A program made the translations under genes and the position numbers. Below are positions 31,499-40,042 of a stretch of DNA of 64,000 nt, piece after piece. Location of the stretch: positions 85,100 to 149,099 of the forward strand of contig DASVRT010000021.1 of assembly GCA_036388475.1 (NCBI GenBank), in the 5' to 3' direction. The notes under the pieces were generated by a model, which searched no databases, was not told where the DNA came from, and saw nothing but the letters and a program-made list of their open reading frames with translations. This DNA comes from JALZHR01 sp036388475 (lineage in GTDB: Bacteria > Acidobacteriota > Blastocatellia > Pyrinomonadales > Pyrinomonadaceae). Positions within the stretch are counted from its first letter, which is position 1. Each line of letters starts with the position of its first letter.

Positions 31499-31984
31499 AT
31501 GAAAACTTTAATCGAATCTTTTGAACGGCAATTTCTGCTGGTTCACGAGCGCTCGCGGGAAATCATCAATAAAACTCCGGATGAAAAATTATACTGGCAG
31601 CCGCGCGAGCGTGAAGCGCTGTTTCCGGTCAATTCCTGCGGCGAATACATTCTGCGTTCGGCGGGCGCGATTGAACAGACTTTCGGCGGCATTACGACGC
31701 GCCTCTGGGACGACCCGTTTGAATGGACTCTGCCGGAAGAGCTTTCGACCGGCGAGCTGATTTTGAATTATTTAAACGAGGTCGAAGAAGCCCGAAAAAG
31801 AGGTTTTTCGCTGTTTCGTTCGGACGAAGATTTACGCCGCGAAATGCCCGCGCCGGAAAAACTGAAAACGATTTTCGCGCTGCTTCTGGAAACAATCGCG
31901 CGCGCCGAGAATTTTCAAGGTCGCGCCGTCGCCGTTTTTCGAGAGTTTTCCGACGAGAAAATTCAAACCGGCTGGACGAAATAA
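31499..31984 (+). CDS. DinB-like four-helix-bundle protein
   Basis: A 161-residue protein, largely helical. The sequence YWQPREREALFPVNSCGEYILRSAG (split near residues 32-56) and a spaced pattern of amphipathic helices fit the DinB/YfiT metal-binding superfamily, though the usual His triad is not evident, so metal binding is doubtful. The start is the ATG at 31499; the open frame upstream runs into repeat DNA. The gene lies between two heptad hairpins. No substrate can be assigned. Confidence 0.65.
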   Translation: MKTLIESFERQFLLVHERSREIINKTPDEKLYWQPREREALFPVNSCGEYILRSAGAIEQTFGGITTRLWDDPFEWTLPEELSTGELILNYLNEVEEARKRGFSLFRSDEDLRREMPAPEKLKTIFALLLETIARAENFQGRAVAVFREFSDEKIQTGWTK

Positions 31985-32050
31985 AAGTGATAGGTGATAG
32001 AAAAGAAGAATTTTCTTCCTTCTCACCTATCACTTTTCACCTATCACTTT
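31984..32050. repeat. Heptad-armed hairpin, GTGATAG type, copy 1
   Basis: AAAGTGATAGGTGATAG at the left and CACCTATCAC twice at the right. The core resembles that of 61640-61722 (AAGAAGAATTTTCTTCC-like). It begins at the DinB-like stop codon. Confidence 0.8.
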
Positions 32051-32125
32051 CTGGCAAATCGAACTTTTTTGTGCGAAAATTCGTTAGCCGTAAAGACTTT
32101 CTAAAATTGTCAATTGGAGAAAAAA

Positions 32126-32668
32126 ATGCACTGTCCCCGTTGCGGTCAACAACAGGTTTCCGAAGACACACGCTTTTGTTCGCGCTGCGGCTTTCCGCTC
32201 GGACTCGTGTCGGAGATTCTGGCGCACGGCGGCGTTTTGCCGCAATTAGCCGATTTACACAATAAAAAGAAAAAATTCCTGACGCGCAAAAACGGTTTGA
32301 AAATCGGCTTAATCTGGTTTCTGCTGTTTTCTTTTCTGCTGACTCCGCTGGCGGGCATCGCCGGGTTGGAAGAAGGCGCGGGAGTTGTTGCGATTCTCGG
32401 TTTCAGCGGCGGCTTGCTGATGATGCTCGTTTCGTGGATGTTTCTGGAAAACGAGCCGAAATTTTCTCAATTTGACCCGTCTTATCAAACCAACAGTTAT
32501 TTAAGCGGAAACGCCGCGCCGCAAAACGCTCTGCCGCCGCCGCAAAGCCAGCCCGTGCGGGATTTCGTTCCGCCCGCGGCGGGCGCCTGGAAAGCTCCGA
32601 ATACGGGCGAACTGGTTCCGCACAGCGTCACGGATGGCACGACCAAACTGCTTCAGAAAGAAGAGTAA
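32126..32668 (+). CDS. Zinc-ribbon membrane protein, paralogue 1
   Basis: A 180-residue protein with an N-terminal zinc ribbon (Cys3, Cys6, Cys18, Cys21: CPRCG and CSRCG), a cytosolic linker, two membrane helices (about 58-78 and 85-112) and a Pro-rich tail with PPPQSQPVRDFVPP. The C-terminus ends SVTDGTTKLLQKEE, very like the tail of the next gene. GGAG lies seven bases before ATG. It is 11 bp from its paralogue in the same operon. Function unknown; the Thr-Thr tail recalls the phospho-acceptor of FHA-regulated proteins. Confidence 0.82.
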   Translation: MHCPRCGQQQVSEDTRFCSRCGFPLGLVSEILAHGGVLPQLADLHNKKKKFLTRKNGLKIGLIWFLLFSFLLTPLAGIAGLEEGAGVVAILGFSGGLLMMLVSWMFLENEPKFSQFDPSYQTNSYLSGNAAPQNALPPPQSQPVRDFVPPAAGAWKAPNTGELVPHSVTDGTTKLLQKEE

Positions 32669-32679
32669 AAGGAGAAAAA

Positions 32680-33234
32680 ATGTTTTGTCCAACCTGCGGT
32701 CAACGGCAAATCAGCGAAGACACGCGTTTCTGTTCCAAGTGCGGCTTTTTATTAACCGGCGTGACGGAATTAATAATTAACGGCGGCGCTTTGCCGCAGG
32801 CGCTGCCGCCGTCGAAATCGAAAAAGGATTCGCCGCGCAAAAAAGGCATCAAGCAGGGCTTGTTCGTTTTCCTGTTGTCGTTTCTGGTCGTTCCGCTTGT
32901 CGCGATATTAACGCTTGCGGTCAATGTCAGAGAGCCTTTTATGGTCGCCGTCGCGGCGATTTTGCTGACGGTCGGCGGCTTGCTGCGAATGGCTTACGCT
33001 TTGATGTTTGAATCGAACGAGCCCGGCGGCGGAATGACTGTGGAAGAAAATGCTTTCAACACGGCGCAGAATTTTCTCGGCAAAAACAAATCAGCCGCCG
33101 CGCTGCCGCCGCCGCAATCAATCCCGACCTCGACCTACGTTCCGCCGACCGCCGGCAACTGGCGCGACACAAAAGATTTAAACGCGGCGCCGAGCGTCAC
33201 GGAAAACACGACGAAATTTCTGGACGAAAAATAA
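32680..33234 (+). CDS. Zinc-ribbon membrane protein, paralogue 2
   Basis: A 184-residue protein with the same plan as its upstream neighbour: zinc ribbon Cys3, Cys6, Cys18, Cys21 (CPTCG and CSKCG), two helices (about 61-83 and 88-110), and a Pro-rich tail that ends APSVTENTTKFLDEK. Middle segments have drifted, while the ribbon, the helix pair and the tail are kept, so the copies arose by tandem duplication and are both under selection. AAAGGAG five bases before ATG. Confidence 0.82.
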   Translation: MFCPTCGQRQISEDTRFCSKCGFLLTGVTELIINGGALPQALPPSKSKKDSPRKKGIKQGLFVFLLSFLVVPLVAILTLAVNVREPFMVAVAAILLTVGGLLRMAYALMFESNEPGGGMTVEENAFNTAQNFLGKNKSAAALPPPQSIPTSTYVPPTAGNWRDTKDLNAAPSVTENTTKFLDEK

Positions 33235-33237
33235 GTC

Positions 33238-33328
33238 GAAAATGCAAAACGCAAAATGCAGAGTGCAAAACGGAATTACTTCCGAATATTTTGCACTCTG
33301 CATTTTGCGTTTAATACGTTTTGCGTTT
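33238..33328. repeat. Heptad-armed hairpin, GCAAAAC type
   Basis: Left units GCAAAAC, GCAAAAT, GCAGAGT, GCAAAAC; right ATTTTGCACTCTGCATTTTG onward. The core is GGAATTACTTCC. The convergent gene to the right takes its TAA stop from the right arm. Confidence 0.85.
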
Positions 33329-34118
33329 ACGAGGTCGGCGTTTGTGTTGATGTCGCTCCTTTCGTGCCCTGAAAATCGTAAGTGATATAAAGATTCAGCG
33401 CGTTGTCTTTAATATCCGAGCGAACGTCTTTGACGCGCGCGCTTAAAGTGCCGTCGGTTGCCGCAATCGGCAGATTCAGCGCGATTTGCTGACCGCGCAG
33501 GATAACAATCGGATTGACGCGCTGATTTAAAACATTCTGCACCAGCGGCGTGACCAATCCGCTGACGAGCGGATTCAAGCCGTCGAGATTGACCGTTTCG
33601 ACATTGATTTGACCGAAAACCGTTTGCTGCGCTTCGTCAAACCTGAGAGCCATATTTGCTTTCGCCCAGCCTGAAAATTCAATACACTGACCGAAAACCG
33701 TCGTGCTGCCGCTAAAGGCAAGCGGCGCGAGAATTTGATTGTTTTCCAGCCGGACTTCGGTTTTGACGCCGCTTCCTTCGGGCTTGAGCGTGATTTTTCC
33801 GTCACAGGCGCCGGATTGAAAAGCGATTTTCTCCGGCTGCAAGTTTTCCGCTTTGCCGGAATTTTCCGAAAGCTGCAACGGAAAAGACGGAGCGTTCATA
33901 TCGCGGAAAATCGTTCCGAGAACCGTGTCGAAAAATTGCTGGTTCAATACGACGCTCGCCGTGCCCGCTGCGACGCCGTTCGGGTCGGGAGCTTGAATCG
34001 GTCTGCCCGGCGGCAGCGCGCCAGCGCGCGGAACGCCGACGTAGAAATAAAAAATTCCCGCCCCGCCGATTATTAAACCCAACAACGCGCCGAGTAAAAA
34101 AGTTATTGTTTTGCTCAT
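33327..34118 (-). CDS. Membrane-anchored extracytoplasmic protein, possibly lipid-binding
   Basis: A 263-residue protein with an N-terminal anchor helix (about 4-27) and a Pro-rich linker. The soluble part (about 50-250) alternates hydrophobic strands and shows repeats such as LNQQFFDTVLGTIF and VNLDGLNPLVSGLVTPLVQNV, resembling the LmeA/DUF2993 type of phospholipid-binding folds, but this is a weak likeness. The C-terminus is Thr/Ser-rich. It is followed on the same strand by no related gene; the neighbour upstream is a lipoprotein. Confidence 0.65.
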   Translation of the reverse strand: MSKTITFLLGALLGLIIGGAGIFYFYVGVPRAGALPPGRPIQAPDPNGVAAGTASVVLNQQFFDTVLGTIFRDMNAPSFPLQLSENSGKAENLQPEKIAFQSGACDGKITLKPEGSGVKTEVRLENNQILAPLAFSGSTTVFGQCIEFSGWAKANMALRFDEAQQTVFGQINVETVNLDGLNPLVSGLVTPLVQNVLNQRVNPIVILRGQQIALNLPIAATDGTLSARVKDVRSDIKDNALNLYITYDFQGTKGATSTQTPTS

Positions 34119-34129
34119 ATAAACCCCTT

Positions 34130-34210
34130 GAAAAATGCAAAGTGCAAAATGAAGAAGTCAGAAGACAGAAGATAAATTTCTACTGTCTTCCGGCTTCCGG
34201 CTTTCGCCTT
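34130..34210. repeat. Heptad-armed repeat, AGAAGTC/AGAAGAC type
   Basis: GTCAGAAGACAGAAG on the left against CTGTCTTCCGGCTTCCGGC on the right. It lies between two leftward genes. Short GCAAAGT units precede it. Confidence 0.65.
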
Positions 34211-34214
34211 TTCT

Positions 34215-35123
34215 CTAGTTAGTCGGTGCCGGTGTCGGTGACTGGCTCGCCGGAGTTCCGTTGGTCGTCGGCTGCGCCGACCGCATTAATTGCCCGACGA
34301 TAGCCGCGGCGGCATTGAACACGAGATTGACCTGCTGTTTGACTTCTTCCGGCTCGACTTTTTTATAATCGGTCGGTTCGGCGAAAAGACTCGCGTCGGC
34401 GGTCGTCGTGATGTTGCTCATCTCCGTGCCGACTCTGATTCCGCTGACGCCCTGCACGTTTCCGCCCTGCGATTGCGAAACCGTCTCGGAGCGCAGCGGC
34501 AGGCTCGTTTCCTTATCGACATAGACGAACGATTCGGTGTTGACCTGTCCGGCTTGCGTTCCGGTGTTGGCGGTCGCGCCGTAGCGGTATTTGATGACGG
34601 TGCGCCCGCTCAATTGTTCCTCGCCGACGCGTTCGACGCCGCGAATATTTTTGACCTGGTTGACGATTTCGCCGGGCATCAGCATTCTTCTGACTTCAAA
34701 ACCGAGAGCGTCTTTCGTCAATTCCGCATATTGCTTGCGGTTCGGCGAAATGACGAATTGTTTTCCGCCTTTATCCAGATAGATAAGCTTTTCGCCGCCC
34801 GGCAGAGAAAATTCCATCCGCCGGTCTTCGCCGTTGCGCGCGACGTTTGCCTGCACGCTCGGCACGCTCATTTTCTGGTCGCCCAGCGTCTCTAGTTTCA
34901 GCGTGACGGTCGCCGTATAGACATCCGGTTCTTTCGTCTCAACGCCGGAACTGCTTGAAGTATTCGCGTTCGTGTTCGTCAAATTCGCGTTCGAATTGAT
35001 ATTGATGTTTAGATTGGAACTGTTTGAAATGGTCGTATTGGAATTGCCGTTCGACACCGGCGCGCCGCAGCCGAGCGTCAAAGCCGCCGCCAGCGACAAA
35101 AGCAGAAAAGACAAATTTTTCAT
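34215..35123 (-). CDS. Outer-membrane-type lipoprotein, LolA/DUF4412-like
   Basis: A 302-residue lipoprotein. The lipobox LTLGC gives Cys19 as the lipidated residue. A low-complexity Asn/Ser linker follows (SNSSNLNININSN, about 25-58). The body (about 65-270) shows strand patterns of the LolA/LolB-type barrel: RRMEFSLPGGEKLIYLDKGG, GRTVIKYRYG and FVYVDKETSLPLRSET. These folds bind lipids or lipoproteins. The C-terminus is again Thr/Pro/Ser-rich. The role is unknown; it probably faces the periplasm from the outer membrane. Confidence 0.8.
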   Translation of the reverse strand: MKNLSFLLLSLAAALTLGCGAPVSNGNSNTTISNSSNLNININSNANLTNTNANTSSSSGVETKEPDVYTATVTLKLETLGDQKMSVPSVQANVARNGEDRRMEFSLPGGEKLIYLDKGGKQFVISPNRKQYAELTKDALGFEVRRMLMPGEIVNQVKNIRGVERVGEEQLSGRTVIKYRYGATANTGTQAGQVNTESFVYVDKETSLPLRSETVSQSQGGNVQGVSGIRVGTEMSNITTTADASLFAEPTDYKKVEPEEVKQQVNLVFNAAAAIVGQLMRSAQPTTNGTPASQSPTPAPTN

Positions 35124-35191
35124 AAACCCTCCCGTTTTCTATTAATAATATTTAGAATAGCGTTTTTATCGACGTTTCAGCAAGAAGTTTA

Positions 35192-35281
35192 TATTAGCGG
35201 TAAGCGGTAAACGGTAAATGGTAAGTTCGTTATTTGATAGCTGCAACTTACCGCTTACCGTTTACCGCTTACCGCTTTTTA
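35192..35281. repeat. Heptad-armed hairpin, GGTAAGC type, copy 2
   Basis: Left GCGGTAAGCGGTAAACGG, right CCGTTTACCGCTTACCGC. Its core GGTAAGTTCGTTATTTGATA through CTGCAACTTACCG matches that of 26408-26512. The ggt stop codon lies at its right edge. Confidence 0.88.
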
Positions 35282-37012
35282 ATATCCAACCGCTTCGCCG
35301 TCGCTGCGCGAATCAATCGCGCCGAGCCGGACATTTGTTTTTTCTTCAATCGCAATCGCGGTCATCGAGGCGATATTAGCGGGCTTTCCGGCGAATTTAT
35401 GCCCGTAATTTTCCAGAATTTTTATCGTGTCCGAACTCATTCCGACCGGCTCGTAAAGCATCTCGTCGGGCAGCCATTGATGATGAACGCGCGGCGCGTC
35501 AATCGCCTGCTGAATGTTCATATCGTGGTCAATCATATTGACGACGGCTTGCAGCACCGCCGTAATGATTCGCGGTCCGCCGCGCGCGCCCAAAGCGAAC
35601 CACAGCGAGCCGTCTTTGCGCAAAACAATCGTCGGCGTCATCGAAGAAAGCGGGCGCTTGCCCGGCTCGACCTTGTTGCGCTCGCCCTGCACCAAGCCGA
35701 ACATATTCGGCTTGCCCGGTCGCGCGGCAAAATCGTCCATCTCGTCGTTCAATAAAACGCCCGTCCCTCGCGCCGTCACCGCCGAACCGTATAAATCGTT
35801 GATGGTATAAGTATTTGTGACGACGTTTCCCTGCGCGTCGACGACCGTGAAATGCGTCGTTTCGGTCGGCTCCGTGCCGGCAATTTGCCCGGCTCTGATT
35901 TCGGAGCTCGGCGTCGCTCTGGTCATTCTTATCGAATTTGAACGCGCCTGAGCGTATTTCTTATCAATCAATCTGGCGGTCGGAACTTCGGCAAAATCCG
36001 GGTCAGCCATATATTCGGCGCGGTCGGCGAAAGCGCGGCGCATCACCTCGGTCAGAAGATGATATTTTTCCGACGAAGCCCAGTTCATTTTCTCCACGTC
36101 GTATTTTTCGAGCATATTCAAGGCTTGCAGCAAAACGATTCCGCCCGAAGACGGCGGCGGCATCGTGATAATCTCGTAGCCGCGATACGTGCCTTTCACC
36201 GGCGTGCGCTCTTTCGCCCGGTAATTTTTTAAATCTTCCGGCGTTATCAAGCCTTTGTTCGCCTGCATATCGGCGGCAATCAGCCGGGCGGTTTCGCCTT
36301 CGTAAAAATCCTTTGCGCCGAATCTTTGAATTCTCGAAAGCGTCTGCGCCAATTCCGGCTGCCGCAGGCGGTCGCCTTCGCCGAACAGTTTCCCGTTGTT
36401 CAGAAAAATCTTTTTGCTGTCGGCGTATTTTTCCAGATTATCTTCGTAAGATTTAAAAAGATTTGCCAGTCGGTTCGATAAAACGAAACCGTCCTGCGCC
36501 AGCTTTCGGGCAGGCTCAACCAAATCCGCCCATTTTATTTTGCCCGAGCCGTATTTTTTAAAAGCCATTTCCAGCCCGGCGGGCGTGCCGGGAACGCCCG
36601 CCGCGCGATAGCCGATGGTCGATGAGCCTTCGCCTTTGATAAGCTCGCCGTTTTTGTTCACGAAAATGTCGCGGGTCGCCGCTTTCGGAGCCATCTCGCG
36701 GTAATCAATCGCAGCGGTGCGCCCGTCACGGAAACGAATCAGCATAAAACCGCCGCCGCCCAGGTTTCCCGCTTCCGGGTAGGTCACGGCTAAAGCAATC
36801 GCGACCGCCACTGCCGCATCGACCGCGTTGCCGCCGCGCCGGATTACGTCAATGCCGATTTTCGACGCCAAATCGCTCTGCGAAGCGACCATCGCGCGTT
36901 TTCCGCGCACAGGCTCGCGCCACGCGGCTTTAACCTGAAATTCCGGCGGCAAACCGGCGAAAAGGAAACTAAAAATCAGACAGAAAACGAATAGTTTTTT
37001 TATTGATTTCAT
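35279..37012 (-). CDS. ggt: Gamma-glutamyltranspeptidase
   Basis: A 577-residue precursor that moves or hydrolyses the gamma-glutamyl group of glutathione-like thiols. The N-terminal signal is about 1-28. The large subunit has GGNAVDAAVAVAIALAVTYP and GNLGGGGFML; the autoprocessing nucleophile is the Thr of ETTHFTVVDAQGN near residue 385. The glycine pair and SSMTPTIV near the C-terminal half complete the substrate pocket. I start at 37012 (MKSIKKLF). Its product line connects in principle to the 5-oxoprolinase genes 23 kb away, though the two are not linked in one operon. Confidence 0.95.
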   Translation of the reverse strand: MKSIKKLFVFCLIFSFLFAGLPPEFQVKAAWREPVRGKRAMVASQSDLASKIGIDVIRRGGNAVDAAVAVAIALAVTYPEAGNLGGGGFMLIRFRDGRTAAIDYREMAPKAATRDIFVNKNGELIKGEGSSTIGYRAAGVPGTPAGLEMAFKKYGSGKIKWADLVEPARKLAQDGFVLSNRLANLFKSYEDNLEKYADSKKIFLNNGKLFGEGDRLRQPELAQTLSRIQRFGAKDFYEGETARLIAADMQANKGLITPEDLKNYRAKERTPVKGTYRGYEIITMPPPSSGGIVLLQALNMLEKYDVEKMNWASSEKYHLLTEVMRRAFADRAEYMADPDFAEVPTARLIDKKYAQARSNSIRMTRATPSSEIRAGQIAGTEPTETTHFTVVDAQGNVVTNTYTINDLYGSAVTARGTGVLLNDEMDDFAARPGKPNMFGLVQGERNKVEPGKRPLSSMTPTIVLRKDGSLWFALGARGGPRIITAVLQAVVNMIDHDMNIQQAIDAPRVHHQWLPDEMLYEPVGMSSDTIKILENYGHKFAGKPANIASMTAIAIEEKTNVRLGAIDSRSDGEAVGY

Positions 37013-37039
37013 AACTTTGGTTTTTTGATAATACAACAA

Positions 37040-37362
37040 AATTTTACCAGTTCGGGAATTTTATGCGAAAGGCGGAAACGCGGACGGTGAAGAAGCGTGT
37101 TTCAAGATTAATTATTGGAAACACGAATTTCGAGGAGCGTGTCCGAATGCTGAACCGGACACGCCCGTTCATCGCCCGCGTTTTCGGCTTTTTTGAAGAT
37201 TAAATCCGATTAAATTTTTAACAGTCCGTACAGTGTCTTGGCAAATAATGTAAAATGAAGTAAATTGAAGTGTTTCACTCTGAAACATCCCCACAATTTA
37301 TAAAAATTCGCCTGCAATCTCCGGAACTAAAAAAATCGTTTTGGAACGAGGTCAAACGTAGT
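37040..37362. other. Divergent gap with two hairpins
   Basis: 323 bp between ggt and the C25 protease gene. Hairpins CGTGTTTC/GGAAACACG (37096-37125) and GCGTGTCCG/CGGACACGC (37137-37164) lie in the middle. TTGGCA at 37238 with a weak TAAATT at 37261 could serve the protease gene. No small gene is visible. Confidence 0.55.
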
Positions 37363-39951
37363 ATGAAAAAGATTATTTCAACAATTATTATCACCATCCT
37401 TTGTTTTTCGTCCGTGCTTTCTGTTCCCGCGCAGAAAAATTCAGGTTTAACCGCATCGAGTCCGATTTCGCGAGGCGCAAAATTATTCGATTCGGTGGCG
37501 GCTTTTACGGACGAAAACGGCGTTTGGCTCGAATGGCAGACGGGAATCGAAAACGAAATTTTAGGCTTTCACGCTTATCGCGTCGAAAACGGCGAAAAAC
37601 AGCTTGTCAGCCCCGTTTTAATTCCCGCCAATCTGTCGCCGCGCGGCGACAAAACGACGCAGGGCAGAAACTACAATTACTTTGACCCGCAGGGCACCTC
37701 GCGCGCCGCCTATGTTATTGAAAGCATTGACTTAAACGGATATAAACAAACATCGCGCGAATTTTACCCGCAGGTTGTTTCGGATTTGAGCGCCCGGGCG
37801 GGCGTCGCGTCGCAGGAATTACAAAAACGTTCCGCCGCGTCGAATCCGAGCCTGCAAAAAGACGATTTGAGCCTGCCGAGCGAGCTGAAATCCGAAGCGC
37901 AGACAAATAATTTCGTGCCGGGCGACGCGCAATCGACGCAGAAATGGGTGGCGGCGCAAACGGGCGCGAAAATCGCCGTCAAACAGGACGGTTTATACCG
38001 CGTCGCGCGCGCCGAGCTGCAAGCCGGCGGATTTAACGTCAATGCCGCGACCAATCTCTGGCAGCTTTACGCGGACGGCATCGAGCAGGGCATCAACGTC
38101 GGCGCAAACGGCGATTATATCGAATTTTACGGGCGCGGAGTCGATTCTCTCGAAAGCGATGCGCGCATCTATTATCTGGTCGTCGGAACCGAGCCGGGCA
38201 GACGAATGGGAACGACCTTTATTCGCGGTATTGCAGCGAAAGTCGTCGCGCCGAACTTCGACCAGCTCGCCGTTAAAAAGGAGCGACTGACTTATCTGAG
38301 CCCGATTTTGAACGGCGACGCGGAAAACTTTTTCGGCGCGTTTGTCAGCAGCGGCAGCCCCGGAATTACGACTGTAAATCTTTCCGACCTCGATTCCGCG
38401 TCCGTCCAAACCGTGACCGTAAGCATCACGGTACAGGGCTACACGTTCACGCCGCATCAATACAAAGTTCAACTCAACGAGACGGAAATCGGCACGCTGA
38501 ACGGGTCAAACCGCGATTTGCTGTCGGCGAATTTCAGCGTGCCGTCTTCGCTGCTGGTCGAAGGAACGAACACTATAAAAATTTCGGCGCTGACGAATTC
38601 GGTCGGTTTTACCGAAACGGTGAAAATTTCCTATCCGCGTCGTTATCAGGCGATTCAGGAGCGCTTGTCGTTTTACACGCAAAACTATCGCACGACCAAA
38701 GTCCAGCGCTTTAATACGCCGGACATCCGCGTTTTCGATTTGAGCGACCCGACCCGTCCGAGTCTGGTGACGGATTTACAAATTTCCCAGCAGGGCTTAA
38801 CTTATCAGGTCACTTTGCCGAGCGCGCGCAGCCGCGTTTTTTATGCCGTGGCGGGCGGCGGACTTCTGACGGCGGCGTCCATTACGCCGAATGTTCCTTC
38901 GACGCTTTCGACCGTCGCGCACAGCGCTAATTTAATCATCATTTCCTACAAGGACTGGATGACGCAAGCTGAAAACTGGGCGAATTATCGCCGCGCGCCG
39001 GGTATGACGGTCGAGGTCGTCAACGTCGAAGACGTTTTTGACGAATTCGATTTCGGGCAGCCGACGCCTGAAGCGATTCGCGGTTTTCTGAGCTACGCCA
39101 AAACTAACTGGCAGACGCCGCCGAGCTACGTTCTTTTGCTTGGCGACGCCAGCTACGACGCGCGCAACTTTTTTAATCAGGGCTACAATAATTTTATTCC
39201 GGCGCAAATGGTCGATACGACTTTTTCGACCACCGGCAGCGACGACGCTCTCGCCGATTTCAATGACGACGGGTTAGCCGAAATTGCCGTCGGCAGAATT
39301 CCCGCGCGCGACCCGGCGACCGTGACGACGCTTTTAAACAAAACGGCGGCGTTCGAGCAGGGCTTGGCGACGGCACAGTCGCGAGGCGCGCTTTGCGCCA
39401 GCGATTTGCCGGACGGTTTTGACTTTGCCGGAATGTGCGTGCGCGTGTTACAGCCCTTGCCGCCGGGCATTCCGAAAATGTTTGTCAATCGCGGCGACGC
39501 GGATGCGCGCGCCACCTTAATGAATTCGATAAACAGCGGAAAATATATCGTCAATTATTCCGGTCACGGAACATTCGGCGCGTGGGCGGGAAATTTCTTC
39601 AGCCGCACGGACGTTCCGCTGATGACAAATACTAATACCAACCAGACAATCTTTACGCTATTGACGTGTTTGAACGGCTATTATGTCGATGCTTTCAGCG
39701 ATGGTCTCGCCGAAGTTCTGGTGAAAAAGAGCGAGGGCGGCGCGGTCGTCGCCTGGGCATCGAGCGGAGAGACGACGCCCGACGTGCAGGAAATTATGGC
39801 GACGCGCTTTTTCCAGCAAATCGGAAACAATTCTGCGCTGCCCCGGATAGGCGATTTGGCGAACGATGCGAAAACGGTAATCGGCGGCGGACGCGACGTG
39901 CGCCTGTCGTGGGTTCTGCTCGGCGACCCGACGATGAAGGTCAAGCCATAG
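37363..39951 (+). CDS. Gingipain-type cysteine protease (peptidase family C25)
   Basis: An 862-residue secreted protease. The signal peptide is about 1-23 (KKIISTIIITILCFSSVLS). A long N-terminal beta-rich region (about 30-510) precedes the C25 domain. The catalytic dyad is His735 in VNYSGHGTFGAW and Cys769 in TLLTCLNGYYVD. DFNDDGLAEIAVGR near 634-647 resembles a calcium loop. Gingipains carry a type IX secretion C-terminal domain; here the protein ends right after the catalytic domain (DPTMKVKP), so export must use another route. The start at 37363 is chosen because it gives a signal peptide. Confidence 0.9.
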   Translation: MKKIISTIIITILCFSSVLSVPAQKNSGLTASSPISRGAKLFDSVAAFTDENGVWLEWQTGIENEILGFHAYRVENGEKQLVSPVLIPANLSPRGDKTTQGRNYNYFDPQGTSRAAYVIESIDLNGYKQTSREFYPQVVSDLSARAGVASQELQKRSAASNPSLQKDDLSLPSELKSEAQTNNFVPGDAQSTQKWVAAQTGAKIAVKQDGLYRVARAELQAGGFNVNAATNLWQLYADGIEQGINVGANGDYIEFYGRGVDSLESDARIYYLVVGTEPGRRMGTTFIRGIAAKVVAPNFDQLAVKKERLTYLSPILNGDAENFFGAFVSSGSPGITTVNLSDLDSASVQTVTVSITVQGYTFTPHQYKVQLNETEIGTLNGSNRDLLSANFSVPSSLLVEGTNTIKISALTNSVGFTETVKISYPRRYQAIQERLSFYTQNYRTTKVQRFNTPDIRVFDLSDPTRPSLVTDLQISQQGLTYQVTLPSARSRVFYAVAGGGLLTAASITPNVPSTLSTVAHSANLIIISYKDWMTQAENWANYRRAPGMTVEVVNVEDVFDEFDFGQPTPEAIRGFLSYAKTNWQTPPSYVLLLGDASYDARNFFNQGYNNFIPAQMVDTTFSTTGSDDALADFNDDGLAEIAVGRIPARDPATVTTLLNKTAAFEQGLATAQSRGALCASDLPDGFDFAGMCVRVLQPLPPGIPKMFVNRGDADARATLMNSINSGKYIVNYSGHGTFGAWAGNFFSRTDVPLMTNTNTNQTIFTLLTCLNGYYVDAFSDGLAEVLVKKSEGGAVVAWASSGETTPDVQEIMATRFFQQIGNNSALPRIGDLANDAKTVIGGGRDVRLSWVLLGDPTMKVKP

Positions 39952-40042
39952 AGAATAAACGAATAAGTGATTAAGGGAATAGGTGATTAGGTTTTTATGC
40001 CTTGTCACCTATTCCCCTAATCACTTATTCCCTTTTTATTTT
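39952..40042. repeat. Octad-armed hairpin, GAATAAGT/GATTAAGG type
   Basis: Left units GAATAAAC, GAATAAGT, GATTAAGG, GAATAGGT; right complement CACCTATTCCCCTAATCACT onward. It starts at the protease stop codon and lies between convergent genes. Confidence 0.82.
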
